DNA from: Aquibacillus rhizosphaerae
Lineage (GTDB): Bacteria > Bacillota > Bacilli > Bacillales > Amphibacillaceae
Length of the DNA stretch: 64,000 nt
Direction of reading: 5' to 3'
NCBI RefSeq assembly: GCF_030282825.1
Contig: NZ_JASTZU010000021.1
Location: forward strand, 1 to 64,000
In this document: piece by piece, positions 33,308 through 43,652 of the stretch
How positions within the stretch are numbered: the stretch's first letter is position 1
Layout of the letters: each line of letters begins with the position of its first letter
Program-made: the position numbers and the translations under genes
The notes under the pieces: generated by a model
The model's input: only the letters and a program-made list of their open reading frames with translations
The model's database searches: none
What the model was told of the DNA's origin: nothing

Positions 33308-33568
33308 TTGAGCTTACGACTAATAAATATAGGATTTGGAAATGTTGTTTCAGCTAATCGGATAATTTCAATTGTTTCACCAGAATCTGCACCTATTAAA
33401 CGTATTATTACTGTCGCAAGAGACAATAATAAACTAGTAGATGCTACATATGGTCGTCGTACGAGAGCTGTTATAATTACAGATAGTGATCATGTTGTCT
33501 TATCAGCTGTTCAACCAGAAACTGTAGGACAACGCGTAATTAGTCATGATGAAATCTCTGATGAGTAA
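33308..33568 (+). CDS. remA: RemA, DNA-binding regulator of extracellular matrix genes
   Basis: A small DNA-binding protein (86 residues) that in B. subtilis activates biofilm matrix operons and osmoprotection genes. The almost invariant core is present: [25 protein letters not shown] and YGRRTRAVI. The TTG at 33308 was chosen because GAGGGGG lies about nine bases upstream and the N-terminus then matches RemA; an upstream GTG would place the ribosome site inside the gene. It is followed 20 bases later by gmk, as in B. subtilis. Confidence 0.93.
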   Translation: MSLRLINIGFGNVVSANRIISIVSPESAPIKRIITVARDNNKLVDATYGRRTRAVIITDSDHVVLSAVQPETVGQRVISHDEISDE

Positions 33569-33588
33569 AGCAAATCTTAGGAGGATAT

Positions 33589-34212
33589 ATGTTGATTGAT
33601 GAGAAAGGAATTTTATTTATATTATCGGGTCCATCAGGGGTAGGAAAAGGTACTGTGCGAAAAGCTCTTTTTGAAAGAGATACAGAGTTAAAATATTCTA
33701 TTTCAATGACCACCCGACCACAAAGGAACGGAGAAAATGAGGGAATTGATTATTTTTATCGTTCAAAGCAAGTATTCGAAGAAATGATAGAAAATAACAA
33801 GTTACTCGAATATGCCGAGTATGTTGGTAATTATTATGGAACACCAAGAGACTATGTAGAAGAGACTTTGAATTCGGGAAAAGATGTGTTTTTAGAAATT
33901 GAAGTGCAAGGTGCGCTTCAAGTAAAGGAAAATTTTCCTGAAGGTGTGTTTATCTTCTTATTCCCTCCTAGCTTAGAAGAGTTGAAAAACAGAATAATAA
34001 GCCGAGGTACAGAAACAGAAGATCTTGTTACAAATAGGTTATTGGCAGCTAGAGAAGAAATAGAAATGATGGATGCCTATGATTATGTAGTTGTAAATGA
34101 TAAAATAGAAACAGCTGTTAGCAAAGTACAATCTATTGTTAGAAGTGAACACTTGAGACGCGAACGCGTTGCGAAACAGTACAAAAAGATATTGGAGGCT
34201 GATTTGGGATGA
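33589..34212 (+). CDS. gmk: Guanylate kinase
   Basis: Phosphorylates GMP or dGMP with ATP. It has 207 residues. The P-loop is [12 protein letters not shown], the GMP-binding part has [17 protein letters not shown], and the lid and adenine-binding parts follow (ISRGTETED). ATG follows TAGGAGGATAT. It overlaps rpoZ by four bases. In this phylum the enzyme is a target of (p)ppGpp; that is family knowledge. Confidence 0.97.
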   Translation: MLIDEKGILFILSGPSGVGKGTVRKALFERDTELKYSISMTTRPQRNGENEGIDYFYRSKQVFEEMIENNKLLEYAEYVGNYYGTPRDYVEETLNSGKDVFLEIEVQGALQVKENFPEGVFIFLFPPSLEELKNRIISRGTETEDLVTNRLLAAREEIEMMDAYDYVVVNDKIETAVSKVQSIVRSEHLRRERVAKQYKKILEADLG

Positions 34213-34415
34213 TGTTAGAACCGTCAATCGACAAATTACAATTAAAAATTAACTCTAAGTACACGTTAGTAACTTTATCAGCTAGGCGAGCGAGACAAAT
34301 TCAAGATACACAGCGCCACCAGCTTGATAACCCAAAATCAGTAAAATATGTAGGTATTGCCTTAGAAGAAATTCAGGCTGATAAACTAACTCACATTCCT
34401 GCTCCAGAAGAATAA
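34209..34415 (+). CDS. rpoZ: RNA polymerase omega subunit
   Basis: A small subunit that helps assemble and stabilise RNA polymerase. It has 68 residues. The family motif is [15 protein letters not shown], and the conserved helix has [11 protein letters not shown]. The first ATG at 34209 overlaps the end of gmk; the ribosome site GGAGG lies just upstream inside gmk. It is followed by a terminator-like hairpin rather than directly by coaBC. Confidence 0.94.
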   Translation: MMLEPSIDKLQLKINSKYTLVTLSARRARQIQDTQRHQLDNPKSVKYVGIALEEIQADKLTHIPAPEE

Positions 34416-34799
34416 AAGACATTTAACTTTCTAGGAGAATGACTTTTAATCAATGTATCTAATCTATGTTATATGAATGAAGAAATTCTTTGATGAAATT
34501 ACTTCCCTCGCTTGCATCCTTGCTAGCGAGGGTTTCTTCTATAAAGATTCTTTTAGTTAGTTTTGTTAATCTTCCACGTACAACATAACGGATATCTTTA
34601 TTACCGTTACAGGACAGTAGTCTTATGAAAAGCTCGAACAAATGGACTACCGCTCCAAGCATCCATTTGTAATATAAAGAACACAATAACGATCCTTTAG
34701 AAAAGAGTTCTAGCTATAACAAATGTGCTTTTATTTTCAAGAATACGTTTGATAGTATAAAATAGATAGTTAGAATAGAATGGTTAGGGGGAACTTATA
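34416..34799. other. Gap between rpoZ and coaBC holding a hairpin but no gene
   Basis: No credible gene is visible. It contains a terminator-like structure at 34479-34541. A possible promoter before coaBC has TTGATA followed 17 bases later by AGAATA (about 34750-34780), but the fit is weak. In B. subtilis the two genes are much closer, to my recollection. Confidence 0.55.
34479..34541 (+). terminator. Terminator-like hairpin after rpoZ
   Basis: CCCTCGCT (34505-34512) pairs with AGCGAGGG (34525-34532), and GAAGAAA (34479-34485) can pair with TTTCTTC (34533-34539) to extend the stem across an internal loop. A T-rich tail overlaps the right arm. Confidence 0.65.
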
Positions 34800-36002
34800 A
34801 TGCTTCATGGTAAAAATGTGGTGTTGGGCGTGTCAGGAGGAATAGCTGCATATAAGGCTTGTGCGCTAACGAGTAAACTAACACAACAAGGTGCAACGGT
34901 TAGAGTGATTATGACCGATAGTGCACAGAAGTTTGTCTCACCTCTAACGTTTCAGGCATTATCAAGAAACCCAGTTTACACGGATACGTTTGATGAAAAA
35001 GATCCTGAGAAAATAGCGCATATTGATGTTGCAGATTGGGCTGATTTGTGTATTATTGCTCCGGCTACAGCTAATTTGATTGGTAAAGTTGCTAATGGTA
35101 TCGCTGACGATATGTTATCTACTACTTTATTAGCAACTACAGCTCCGGTATATATAGCACCCGCAATGAATGTACATATGTACAGCCACCCTGCAGTAAT
35201 AGAAAATATGAAAAAAATAACTGCTTGGGGTTACCATTTTATCGAGCCAGGTAGTGGCTATCTTGCGTGTGGCTATGTTGGCAAGGGTCGTCTTGAAGAG
35301 CCCGAAACGATTATCGAGGTCATAGCTCAACATATTCAGGATCCTTTTCTAAGTGGAAAATCAGTACTTATATCTGCAGGCCCTACTAGAGAATCTGTCG
35401 ATCCTATTCGGTTTTTCACAAATCATTCCTCGGGTAAAATGGGGTTTGCTCTAGCTCAAGAAGCAGCAAATCATGGTGCAGAAGTAACGCTTGTGGCTGG
35501 TCCAGTAAACTTGGAAACACCCAAAAACGTAAAGCGAATCGATGTTTTAACTGCTGAAGAAATGTATCAGCAAATGAATCACTTCTTTCCGGACCATGAT
35601 ATCGTCATTAAGGCAGCAGCAGTTGCAGATTATCGCCCTATTCTTACATATGATGAAAAATTAAAAAAACAAGAAGGTAATTTATCCATTGAAATGGAAA
35701 GAACAAAAGATATCTTAAAAGAATTAGGTGCAAAAAAAACTAAACAATACCTTGTTGGTTTTGCTGCTGAAACAAATGATGTCATTCACTATGGTAGAGA
35801 AAAATTAGCGAAAAAACATTTGAATGCTATTGTTATTAATGATGTAAAAGCGCAAGGTGCAGGTTTTGGTTCTGACACGAATATAGTTACATTTTTAAGT
35901 GAAAAAGGTTTCGAAAAACAGTTGGTAATGGCATCAAAAAATAAAATTGCTAAACAAATACTAGAATTAATCGATCAGGAATTGAAGGATGAAGCCAAGT
36001 GA
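34800..36002 (+). CDS. coaBC: Bifunctional phosphopantothenoylcysteine decarboxylase/phosphopantothenate-cysteine ligase
   Basis: Performs two consecutive steps in coenzyme A synthesis. It has 400 residues. The N-terminal CoaC flavoprotein part has GVSGGIAAYKA, PAMNVHMY and the catalytic cysteine in YLACGYVGKGRL. The C-terminal CoaB part (from about residue 190) has ISAGPTRESVDPIRF and SSGKMGFALA, and the later VGFAAET. ATG follows AGGGGGAAC. It overlaps priA by four bases. Confidence 0.97.
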   Translation: MLHGKNVVLGVSGGIAAYKACALTSKLTQQGATVRVIMTDSAQKFVSPLTFQALSRNPVYTDTFDEKDPEKIAHIDVADWADLCIIAPATANLIGKVANGIADDMLSTTLLATTAPVYIAPAMNVHMYSHPAVIENMKKITAWGYHFIEPGSGYLACGYVGKGRLEEPETIIEVIAQHIQDPFLSGKSVLISAGPTRESVDPIRFFTNHSSGKMGFALAQEAANHGAEVTLVAGPVNLETPKNVKRIDVLTAEEMYQQMNHFFPDHDIVIKAAAVADYRPILTYDEKLKKQEGNLSIEMERTKDILKELGAKKTKQYLVGFAAETNDVIHYGREKLAKKHLNAIVINDVKAQGAGFGSDTNIVTFLSEKGFEKQLVMASKNKIAKQILELIDQELKDEAK

Positions 36003-38407
36003 GAATTGCAAAAGTAGTAGTTGATGTACCAGCAAGTCAAACAAATCGCGTTTTTGATTACAATATTCCCTCTAAATTCGCTGGTTCCGTTCATAAAGGT
36101 ATGCGTGTTATTGTTCCATTTGGCCCAAGAAAGATAATGGGTTTTGTGTTAGATTTGACAGACGAGTCTGATTTTGATCGATTAAAAGACATAAGTGATT
36201 TAATGGATGTCACCCCTGTATTAACAAGTGAGTTACTTGACTTGGGGAAATGGTTGTCTGAGCAAACATTAAGTTTTTATATCTCAGTGTTTCAGGCAAT
36301 GTTGCCCCAGGTGTTAAAGGCTAAGTATAAAAAAGAGTTACATAAATTGACGTCTGAGGAACTACCTTATCAGTTAGAAGAGATCTTTGCTTTTAGAGAT
36401 TATATTTCCTATGATGAATTCATCGAAAGAGACGGGCATCATGGGAATCTTCAAAAAGCGATAAGTGATGGTGTGTTAGAAATAAATTATCTGGTTAATT
36501 CTAGAGAAACAGTTAAAAAAGAATCGATGATTACAGTGAATCGTGAAAGTTATTTAGTAGAAGAAGAACTAGCTAATTTGTCAAAACAAGCAGTTAAACA
36601 ACGTCAATTACTGAGTCACTTCATAAAATATCCAGAACCGATTAGTCAGAAAACACTTCTTGAACAATTAAAAACAACTCGAGCAAGTTTAAAACCTTTA
36701 TTGGAACAAGGTATTTTAAAGGAAACAAAGCAAGAGGTGTATCGTAATCCATATCGGGAAGATAAATATCCTGAAACAAAAGCGTTACCGTTAACAAATC
36801 AACAATCGGAAGCAATCGAACCAATCTTGTCATCGATTAAACAAAAGGTCCATCAAGTTTTTTTGTTACATGGTGTTACTGGTAGTGGTAAGACAGAGGT
36901 GTATTTGCAATCGATTCAAGAGGTGATTAACAAAGGAAAAGAAGCAATTGTGCTTGTTCCTGAAATTGCCTTAACACCTCAAATGGTAGAGCGATTTAAA
37001 GGTAGATTTGGGTCAAATGTTGCTGTGTTACATAGTGCCTTATCAGCAGGTGAAAAGTTTGATGAGTGGAGAAAGATTCAACGGAAACAAGTAAAAGTAG
37101 TTGTTGGTGCTAGATCGGCCATATTTGCACCATTTGAAAATGTGGGAATAATTATAATTGACGAAGAACATGAAACAAGTTATAAGCAAGAGGAACATCC
37201 AAGGTACCACGCTAGAGATGTAGCTATTTATCGTGGTGAAAAACATGATTGCCCAGTCATATTAGGTAGTGCAACTCCCACCCTTGAATCCTTTGCTAGA
37301 GCACAAAAAGGAATATATAAACTATTGACATTATCAAAACGAATGAATGATGCCAAGATGCCTAAAGTTAATATTGTTGATATGAGGGATGAGTTGCATA
37401 AAGGGAACCGATCCATGTTCTCCACTAAACTTAAAGAGGAGATTGAACTTAGGCTAAAAAAACAGGAACAAATTGTACTGTTTTTAAACAGAAGAGGGTA
37501 TTCGACATTTGTAATGTGTCGAGACTGTGGACATGTGATAGAATGTCCACACTGTGATATAGCTTTAACGTATCATAGAAAAAATGAGCGTTTGAAGTGT
37601 CATTACTGTGCTCATGAAAAACAGATGCCTTCCCATTGTCCAGATTGTGAAAGTGACACAATCCGTTATTTTGGAACGGGTACACAAAAAGTGGAAGAAG
37701 CACTTTCTGAAATGATCCCGGAAGCTAGAGTTATCCGCATGGATGTTGATACAACTAGAAGAAAAGGATCGCACGAAAAACTACTTACTCAATTTGGAAG
37801 ACACGAAGCTGATATTTTATTAGGTACACAAATGATCGCTAAAGGGCTTGATTTTGGTAAAGTAACTTTAGTAGGAGTGTTAGCTGCGGATTCTTTATTG
37901 CACTTACCAGATTTTCGTGCTTCAGAAAAAACATTTCAATTATTAACACAAGTGAGTGGACGTGCAGGACGACACTCACTGCCTGGAGAAGTTGTTGTTC
38001 AGACATATACACCAGAACATTACAGTGTTCAATTAGCAAGCGAATATAATTTTGAACAATTTTTCAAACAAGAAATGAACATGAGAAAGACTTTTCAATA
38101 TCCTCCATACTACTTTTTAACATTAATTACAGTATCACACCCGAACCAAGTAAGAGTAGTTGAGGTTACAAAGACAATTGTACAGTTACTTAATAAACAC
38201 TTATCGGAACAAGCAAGAATACTTGGCCCGACACCATCTCCACTTACTAGGGTCAAAGATAGATATCGTTACCAATGCATGGTAAAATACAAAAATGAAC
38301 CGAACCAAAGAAAAATTATAAAAAAAATCTTATCCTTTTATGATGCTGAAATTCAAAAAAAAGACTTATTGATACAAGTTGACTTACAACCTTATCAATT
38401 AATGTAG
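35999..38407 (+). CDS. priA: Primosomal replication restart helicase PriA
   Basis: Recognises stalled forks and reloads the replicative helicase. It has 802 residues: an N-terminal DNA-binding region, helicase domain with Walker [12 protein letters not shown] and Walker [11 protein letters not shown], a zinc-binding insert around 507-550 with paired CxxC motifs (CRDCGH, CPHC, CHYC, CPDC), and the QVSGRAGR motif. GTG at 35999 overlaps the coaBC stop. fmt follows after 14 bases; the def gene that separates them in B. subtilis is absent. Confidence 0.97.
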   Translation: MRIAKVVVDVPASQTNRVFDYNIPSKFAGSVHKGMRVIVPFGPRKIMGFVLDLTDESDFDRLKDISDLMDVTPVLTSELLDLGKWLSEQTLSFYISVFQAMLPQVLKAKYKKELHKLTSEELPYQLEEIFAFRDYISYDEFIERDGHHGNLQKAISDGVLEINYLVNSRETVKKESMITVNRESYLVEEELANLSKQAVKQRQLLSHFIKYPEPISQKTLLEQLKTTRASLKPLLEQGILKETKQEVYRNPYREDKYPETKALPLTNQQSEAIEPILSSIKQKVHQVFLLHGVTGSGKTEVYLQSIQEVINKGKEAIVLVPEIALTPQMVERFKGRFGSNVAVLHSALSAGEKFDEWRKIQRKQVKVVVGARSAIFAPFENVGIIIIDEEHETSYKQEEHPRYHARDVAIYRGEKHDCPVILGSATPTLESFARAQKGIYKLLTLSKRMNDAKMPKVNIVDMRDELHKGNRSMFSTKLKEEIELRLKKQEQIVLFLNRRGYSTFVMCRDCGHVIECPHCDIALTYHRKNERLKCHYCAHEKQMPSHCPDCESDTIRYFGTGTQKVEEALSEMIPEARVIRMDVDTTRRKGSHEKLLTQFGRHEADILLGTQMIAKGLDFGKVTLVGVLAADSLLHLPDFRASEKTFQLLTQVSGRAGRHSLPGEVVVQTYTPEHYSVQLASEYNFEQFFKQEMNMRKTFQYPPYYFLTLITVSHPNQVRVVEVTKTIVQLLNKHLSEQARILGPTPSPLTRVKDRYRYQCMVKYKNEPNQRKIIKKILSFYDAEIQKKDLLIQVDLQPYQLM

Positions 38408-38421
38408 AAAGGGGTACGTTA

Positions 38422-39360
38422 ATGAAAAGAATCGTTTTTATGGGAACACCGGACTTTGCTGTTCCTATTTTACAACAATTAATAAAGGATGATTATCAAG
38501 TCGTATTGGTGGTTACACAACCAGACCGGCCCAAAGGTAGAAAAAGAACATTAACTCCACCACCAGTAAAAGTGGAAGCGGAGAAATATAAAATTCCAGT
38601 ATTTCAACCAGAAAAGATAAAAAATGAATATGATTTTGTACTCGAGTATAACCCAGACATAATTGTGACAGCCGCATTTGGTCAAATACTACCTAAAGCG
38701 CTGCTAACGGCTCCAAAATTTGGTTGTATTAATGTACATGCTTCTTTACTTCCAGAGTTAAGAGGTGGGGCACCAATTCATTATGCTATTATACAAGGTA
38801 AACGACAAACCGGAATATCCATCATGTATATGGTGGAACAATTAGATGCTGGAGATATTATTACGCAACAACAGGTAACAATAACAGAAGAGGATCATGT
38901 GGGAACATTGCATGACAAACTAGCAATTGCTGGTGCGGAGTTACTTGAAATAACGTTGCCTACTATATTTAATGATAATAATGAACACAGACAACAGGAT
39001 AATCAAATTGCAACCTATGCATATAATATTACAAGAGATCAAGAAAAGATTAATTGGAATAAAACAAATGAAGAGATTTACAATCATATCCGAGGGATGC
39101 ATCCATGGCCAGTAGCTTTTACAACACTTCGTGGAACTACACTTAAGGTATGGTGGGGAGAGAAGTTAGACAATACGTTTAATGGGAGCGCTGGAGAGGT
39201 TGTTCGTCTTGACCTAGATGGTTTCGTCGTTTGTTGTGGTGATCGAAAAGGAATTAAAATAACTAGTTTACAGCCCGCTGGAAAGAAAAAGATGGATGGA
39301 GAAGACTATTTAAGAGGAACAGGGAGTGACCTGCAACTTGGGGAAAAGTTAGGAGAGTAA
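38422..39360 (+). CDS. fmt: Methionyl-tRNA formyltransferase
   Basis: Formylates the initiator tRNA with 10-formyltetrahydrofolate. It has 312 residues. The N-terminal motif [11 protein letters not shown], the catalytic part [19 protein letters not shown] and the C-terminal tRNA-binding domain (about 210-312) are visible. ATG follows AAAGGGG. Its usual partner, peptide deformylase, is not next to it here. rsmB starts one base after its stop. Confidence 0.97.
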   Translation: MKRIVFMGTPDFAVPILQQLIKDDYQVVLVVTQPDRPKGRKRTLTPPPVKVEAEKYKIPVFQPEKIKNEYDFVLEYNPDIIVTAAFGQILPKALLTAPKFGCINVHASLLPELRGGAPIHYAIIQGKRQTGISIMYMVEQLDAGDIITQQQVTITEEDHVGTLHDKLAIAGAELLEITLPTIFNDNNEHRQQDNQIATYAYNITRDQEKINWNKTNEEIYNHIRGMHPWPVAFTTLRGTTLKVWWGEKLDNTFNGSAGEVVRLDLDGFVVCCGDRKGIKITSLQPAGKKKMDGEDYLRGTGSDLQLGEKLGE

Positions 39361-39361
39361 T

Positions 39362-40714
39362 ATGACAAAATACTTACTACGAAATACAGCATTAGACATT
39401 CTAATTCGAGTTGGTGAAGGTGGAGGTTTTAGTCACTTACTGATTAACCAAGCAATAGAAAAAAAAGGGTTAAGTGACCGGGATGAAGCATTGTTAACTG
39501 AAATTGTCTATGGAACGATACAAAGAAAACTTACAATAGACTACTATTTATCTCACTTTATAAAAGGAAACAAGAAATTAGATTCTTGGGTAAAATGGTT
39601 GTTGTATATGTCCATTTATCAAATGACTTATTTAGATAAAGTGCCAGACCATGCAATCATTCATGAGTCGGTAGAAATAGCCAAGAAAAGGGGACACAAA
39701 GGAATTTCCTCTATGGTAAATGGTGTGTTAAGAAGCCTTCAAAGGAAGGGATTACCTTTATTTGAAAAGGTGACCGATCCTGTACAACGGTTAGGAATCG
39801 AAACTAGTCATCCATTCTGGTTAGTAAAACGCTGGGTTGATATGTATGGCTTTGATGTAACAGAAGAAATGTGTAAAACCAATTTACACCATAAACCGAT
39901 TAGTGTTAGAGTTCAACCAATGAAAATAAGCCGTGAAGATGCAATAGAGAGGTTACAAGATCAAGGATTTGAAGTGGAAATATCCAATTTTTCTAATCAA
40001 GGATTAATAATTACGCAAGGGAATGTACTAAGAAGTAATTTATTTTACGATGGCTATGTAACAATTCAAGACCAAAGTTCTATGTTAGTAGCAGAAATGC
40101 TACAATTACAAGAAGAAATGACAGTTCTTGATGCTTGCAGTGCACCTGGTGGTAAAGCAACTCATATTGCTGAAAAAATGTCCAATAAAGGTGTTGTTTT
40201 CGCATATGACTTACATGAAAAAAAGGCAAAATTAGTTGGAAAAAAAGCACTTGAATTAGATTTATCTATTATTAATGCTAAACAAGCAGATTCTAGAGAT
40301 TTAGCATCATATCATGAGGAATCAAGTTTCGACCGAATCCTACTTGATGCACCTTGTTCTGGATTGGGTGTACTTAGAGGAAAACCTGATATAAAATATA
40401 GTAAAAGTGAGCAAGATATTGAAAAGCTTGCCTCCATTCAAATAGAGTTGTTGGAAAGTGTTTCTTCATTATTAAAAAAAGATGGTAAACTATTATATAG
40501 TACGTGTACAGTGGATAAACATGAAAACGATAATGTAATCGAAAAGTTTTTAGCAAGTCATCAAGATTTTGAAGTTGATTCAAGTTTTTTTGATGGTCTT
40601 CCAGAGATTATAAAAAAGAATTCGATAGGAATATCCAAATGGGGAGTTCAATTATTCCCGCAAGAATTTGATACAGATGGATTTTTTCTAACGAGATTAA
40701 AGAAAAAGAGATAG
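39362..40714 (+). CDS. rsmB: 16S rRNA (cytosine-967 C5)-methyltransferase
   Basis: Methylates C967 of 16S rRNA. It has 450 residues. The N-terminal NusB-like domain spans about 1-140, and the C-terminal SAM-dependent domain has LDACSAPGGKATHIAE. The two cysteines used by RNA m5C enzymes are C332 (DAPCSG) and C382 (YSTCTV). ATG follows AGGAGAG. In B. subtilis rlmN follows; here 130 bases without that gene lead to prpC. Confidence 0.96.
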   Translation: MTKYLLRNTALDILIRVGEGGGFSHLLINQAIEKKGLSDRDEALLTEIVYGTIQRKLTIDYYLSHFIKGNKKLDSWVKWLLYMSIYQMTYLDKVPDHAIIHESVEIAKKRGHKGISSMVNGVLRSLQRKGLPLFEKVTDPVQRLGIETSHPFWLVKRWVDMYGFDVTEEMCKTNLHHKPISVRVQPMKISREDAIERLQDQGFEVEISNFSNQGLIITQGNVLRSNLFYDGYVTIQDQSSMLVAEMLQLQEEMTVLDACSAPGGKATHIAEKMSNKGVVFAYDLHEKKAKLVGKKALELDLSIINAKQADSRDLASYHEESSFDRILLDAPCSGLGVLRGKPDIKYSKSEQDIEKLASIQIELLESVSSLLKKDGKLLYSTCTVDKHENDNVIEKFLASHQDFEVDSSFFDGLPEIIKKNSIGISKWGVQLFPQEFDTDGFFLTRLKKKR

Positions 40715-40844
40715 AGATTGAATCCTTCTAACGTAACTATAGTATCAAACCTTCGAAGAATTATATCAATTGTAATTTTATTTAAAAAAAGAAATTATTA
40801 GATTTGAGATAGACAAGAATTAGGTCGTTTCAAGCGGAGCCGGG

Positions 40845-41612
40845 GTGAGTAGATTGAATGGTTACTTTTTAACAGATAAAGGTAAAGTGAGAGACCATAA
40901 TGAAGATGCTGGCGGAGTGTTTTTTAATCCACACAAACAACTGATTGCTATTATTGCAGATGGAATGGGTGGGCATAAAGCTGGAGATGTAGCTAGTCAA
41001 ATGGTTATATCTTCACTCAAAGAAAAATGGAATAAAACAGAAAACGCTATAACTTCACCAGAAGCAGCAGAAATATGGCTTTCTGAAAGTATTAAAGAGA
41101 CCAATAATAGCGTTTTCACCTATTCACAGCAACATGTGGAATGTGCAGGGATGGGAACAACAGTTGTCGCTGTTATCTGCACATTAGACTTTATTTCGAT
41201 TGCACATATTGGGGATAGTAGGTGTTATTTGTCCAATTCTCAAGGGTTTAAACAAGTGACAGAGGACCATTCCCTTGTGAATGAACTTGTTCGTACTGGG
41301 CAAATCTCTAAAGATGATGCAGAATATCATCCTAGAAAAAATGTTTTGTTAAAAGCTTTAGGTACAGAAAAAGATGTAAATGTGGATATTCAAACAATAG
41401 GTTGGGATAAAAATGATAAATTACTCTTATGTTCAGATGGTTTATCTAATAAAGTGTCAGAATTAGAATTAGATTCCGCACTAAAACAATTTGTTAGTTT
41501 AGAAGATGTAGCCCAACATTTAATTAATATTGCAAATGAACGTGGAGGCGAGGATAATATTTCATTAACTCTTGTTCATTATAATGATTCACAGGAAGAA
41601 GGTGAATCATAG
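40845..41612 (+). CDS. prpC: Serine/threonine protein phosphatase PrpC (PP2C type)
   Basis: A metal-dependent phosphatase that reverses phosphorylation by PrkC. It has 255 residues. Metal-binding motifs are DHNEDAGG, ADGMGGHKAGDVAS, HIGDSRCYL, CSDGLSN and GGEDNIS. The start is uncertain: GTG at 40845 has GGAG upstream, but TTG at 40854 has GGGGTGA at ideal spacing and gives an N-terminus the length of the B. subtilis protein. Its stop abuts the prkC start. Confidence 0.95.
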   Translation: MSRLNGYFLTDKGKVRDHNEDAGGVFFNPHKQLIAIIADGMGGHKAGDVASQMVISSLKEKWNKTENAITSPEAAEIWLSESIKETNNSVFTYSQQHVECAGMGTTVVAVICTLDFISIAHIGDSRCYLSNSQGFKQVTEDHSLVNELVRTGQISKDDAEYHPRKNVLLKALGTEKDVNVDIQTIGWDKNDKLLLCSDGLSNKVSELELDSALKQFVSLEDVAQHLINIANERGGEDNISLTLVHYNDSQEEGES

Positions 41613-43648
41613 TGTTAGAAGGTCGTTTACTAAATGAGAGATATAAGATTAAGAAGATGATTGGTGGCGGAGGTATGGCGAATGTGTACCTCGCAAACGA
41701 TATGATTCTTAATCGTGACGTCGCAATTAAAGTATTGCGTCTAGAATATGCTAATGATGAGGAATTCATAGCAAGATTTCATCGAGAAGCTCATTCAGCT
41801 ATTAGCCTCTCACATCCAAATATAGTTAACATCTATGATGTAGGGGAAGAAGAAAACATTTATTATATGGTGATGGAATATGTAGACGGTATGACCTTAA
41901 AAAAGTACATACAAACCTATGGTCCTGTTGAGGTACAGGAGTCAATTGAAATTATGAAACAAATCACTTCTGCCATCGCTCATGCACATGCTAATGATAT
42001 TGTACACAGAGATATTAAGCCACAAAATATATTAATTGATCCATATGGGAACGTAAAAGTTACTGACTTTGGAATTGCTATTGCTCTCAGTGCTACGTCT
42101 TTAACGCAAACAAATTCTGTATTAGGTTCAGTACATTACTTATCACCAGAACAAGCACGAGGTGGGATGGCCAATAAGAAGTCCGATATATATTCTTTAG
42201 GAATTGTGCTGTTCGAATTATTGACAGGGCGCTTACCCTTTTCAGGTCAAACCGCAGTTTCGATTGCTCTTAAACATTTACAGAGTAATACTCCGTCAAT
42301 CCGTAGATGGAATCCTGAACTACCTCAAAGTATAGAAAATATTGTTTTAAAGGCTACAACAAAAGACCCATTTCATCGTTATGACACGGTATATGAACTA
42401 GAGGATGCTTTGGAATCTGCACTGCATCCTAGTAACCTAAACCAGGAAGTTTTCTTGCCACCAGAGGAAAGCGGTGAGGCAACAAAAGCAATACCCATAA
42501 TTACAGACGAAACTTTTAAACAACATAATTCGATACAAGACACAATTGTTCATAGTAATAATAACGGAGCTACTATGAATGGTAAGGAAGAAAAAGGTGA
42601 GGATAAAAAAGGTAAGAAAGGTAAAAAAAAGAAAAAAAGAAAAAAAGTTATTTTATGGATAACTGTTATTTTTGTAGCACTATTTGGTGCTATTTTGGCG
42701 GCTCTATTTATACTTCCAAATTGGCTACAGCCTAAAGATGTTGATATACCAGATGTAGAGGGTATGGAATATGATGAGGCATATGATGAGTTAACAGCTT
42801 TAAATCTGATTGTCGAAAGAGAAGAAATGTATTCAGAGGACATTGAAGAAGGTCATGTGGTGAAAACAGACCCTGAGCCAGGAATGACCGTAAAAGAAGG
42901 GAAAACAGTAATTGTTTTTTCAAGCCAAGGTAAAGAAAAGGTAACAGTAGGTGATTATGTTGGACAAGACTATAATCAGGTTAGACAATTGCTAAGTCAA
43001 ACTGGTTACAAGGAAGTAACAAGAAATGACATACATTCTGACCGTCCAGAAGGTGAAATAGTAGGTCAGGTTGAACCACAACAAGGTTCAGAAGTTGTTC
43101 CTGATGAAACAAGTGTTGTATTTGAAGTGAGTATTGGACCAGAACAGGTTGTTTTAAATGATGTGGTTGGATGGACTGAGTCTGCAGCAACAAACTATTT
43201 AACCGATAGAAATTTATCTGTAGATATAACAGAAGAATATTCTGAAGAAGTAGAAGAAGGGAAAGTAGTAAGTCAATCACCAGATGCGGGTAGTGAAGTA
43301 GAAGAAGAATCTCGAGTAGAACTCGTTATTTCATTGGGACCAGAAGAAAAACCACCATTAACGCACGAAGTGAAAGTTAGAGTTCCATATACTGCTGAAG
43401 CGAATGGAAATGATGAAGGGAACAACAGTGAGGATGTAAATCCAGTTGAACAGGAAGTAAGGATTTACGTTGGGGATATAGATTATAACATTTCAGAACT
43501 TTATGAACAAGAAACGATAACAGAAGATACCGAATTTACAATAAGATTAAATATACCTTCAAATGGCTCAGCTGAGTATAGAGTTGTGCGTGATGATCAA
43601 GTAGTAGTTCAGAAAACGATCAGATATGAAGATGTGGAGGATGAGTGA
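41612..43648 (+). CDS. prkC: PASTA-domain serine/threonine protein kinase PrkC
   Basis: A membrane kinase that senses muropeptides or lipid II through its outer PASTA repeats and phosphorylates targets in growth, wall metabolism and spore germination. It has 678 residues. The kinase domain has the glycine loop IGGGGMANV, K40 (VAIKVL), D134 (HRDIKPQN) and the DFG motif. A lysine-rich stretch (about 330-345) precedes one membrane segment (about 346-368). Three PASTA repeats follow (about 373-575) and then a C-terminal domain. GTG start overlaps the prpC stop. Confidence 0.97.
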   Translation: MLEGRLLNERYKIKKMIGGGGMANVYLANDMILNRDVAIKVLRLEYANDEEFIARFHREAHSAISLSHPNIVNIYDVGEEENIYYMVMEYVDGMTLKKYIQTYGPVEVQESIEIMKQITSAIAHAHANDIVHRDIKPQNILIDPYGNVKVTDFGIAIALSATSLTQTNSVLGSVHYLSPEQARGGMANKKSDIYSLGIVLFELLTGRLPFSGQTAVSIALKHLQSNTPSIRRWNPELPQSIENIVLKATTKDPFHRYDTVYELEDALESALHPSNLNQEVFLPPEESGEATKAIPIITDETFKQHNSIQDTIVHSNNNGATMNGKEEKGEDKKGKKGKKKKKRKKVILWITVIFVALFGAILAALFILPNWLQPKDVDIPDVEGMEYDEAYDELTALNLIVEREEMYSEDIEEGHVVKTDPEPGMTVKEGKTVIVFSSQGKEKVTVGDYVGQDYNQVRQLLSQTGYKEVTRNDIHSDRPEGEIVGQVEPQQGSEVVPDETSVVFEVSIGPEQVVLNDVVGWTESAATNYLTDRNLSVDITEEYSEEVEEGKVVSQSPDAGSEVEEESRVELVISLGPEEKPPLTHEVKVRVPYTAEANGNDEGNNSEDVNPVEQEVRIYVGDIDYNISELYEQETITEDTEFTIRLNIPSNGSAEYRVVRDDQVVVQKTIRYEDVEDE

Positions 43649-43652
43649 ATGA

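Noticed and set aside
34459-34686. A minus-strand open frame in the rpoZ-coaBC gap
   Set aside because: It has no recognisable similarity and runs through the terminator hairpin.
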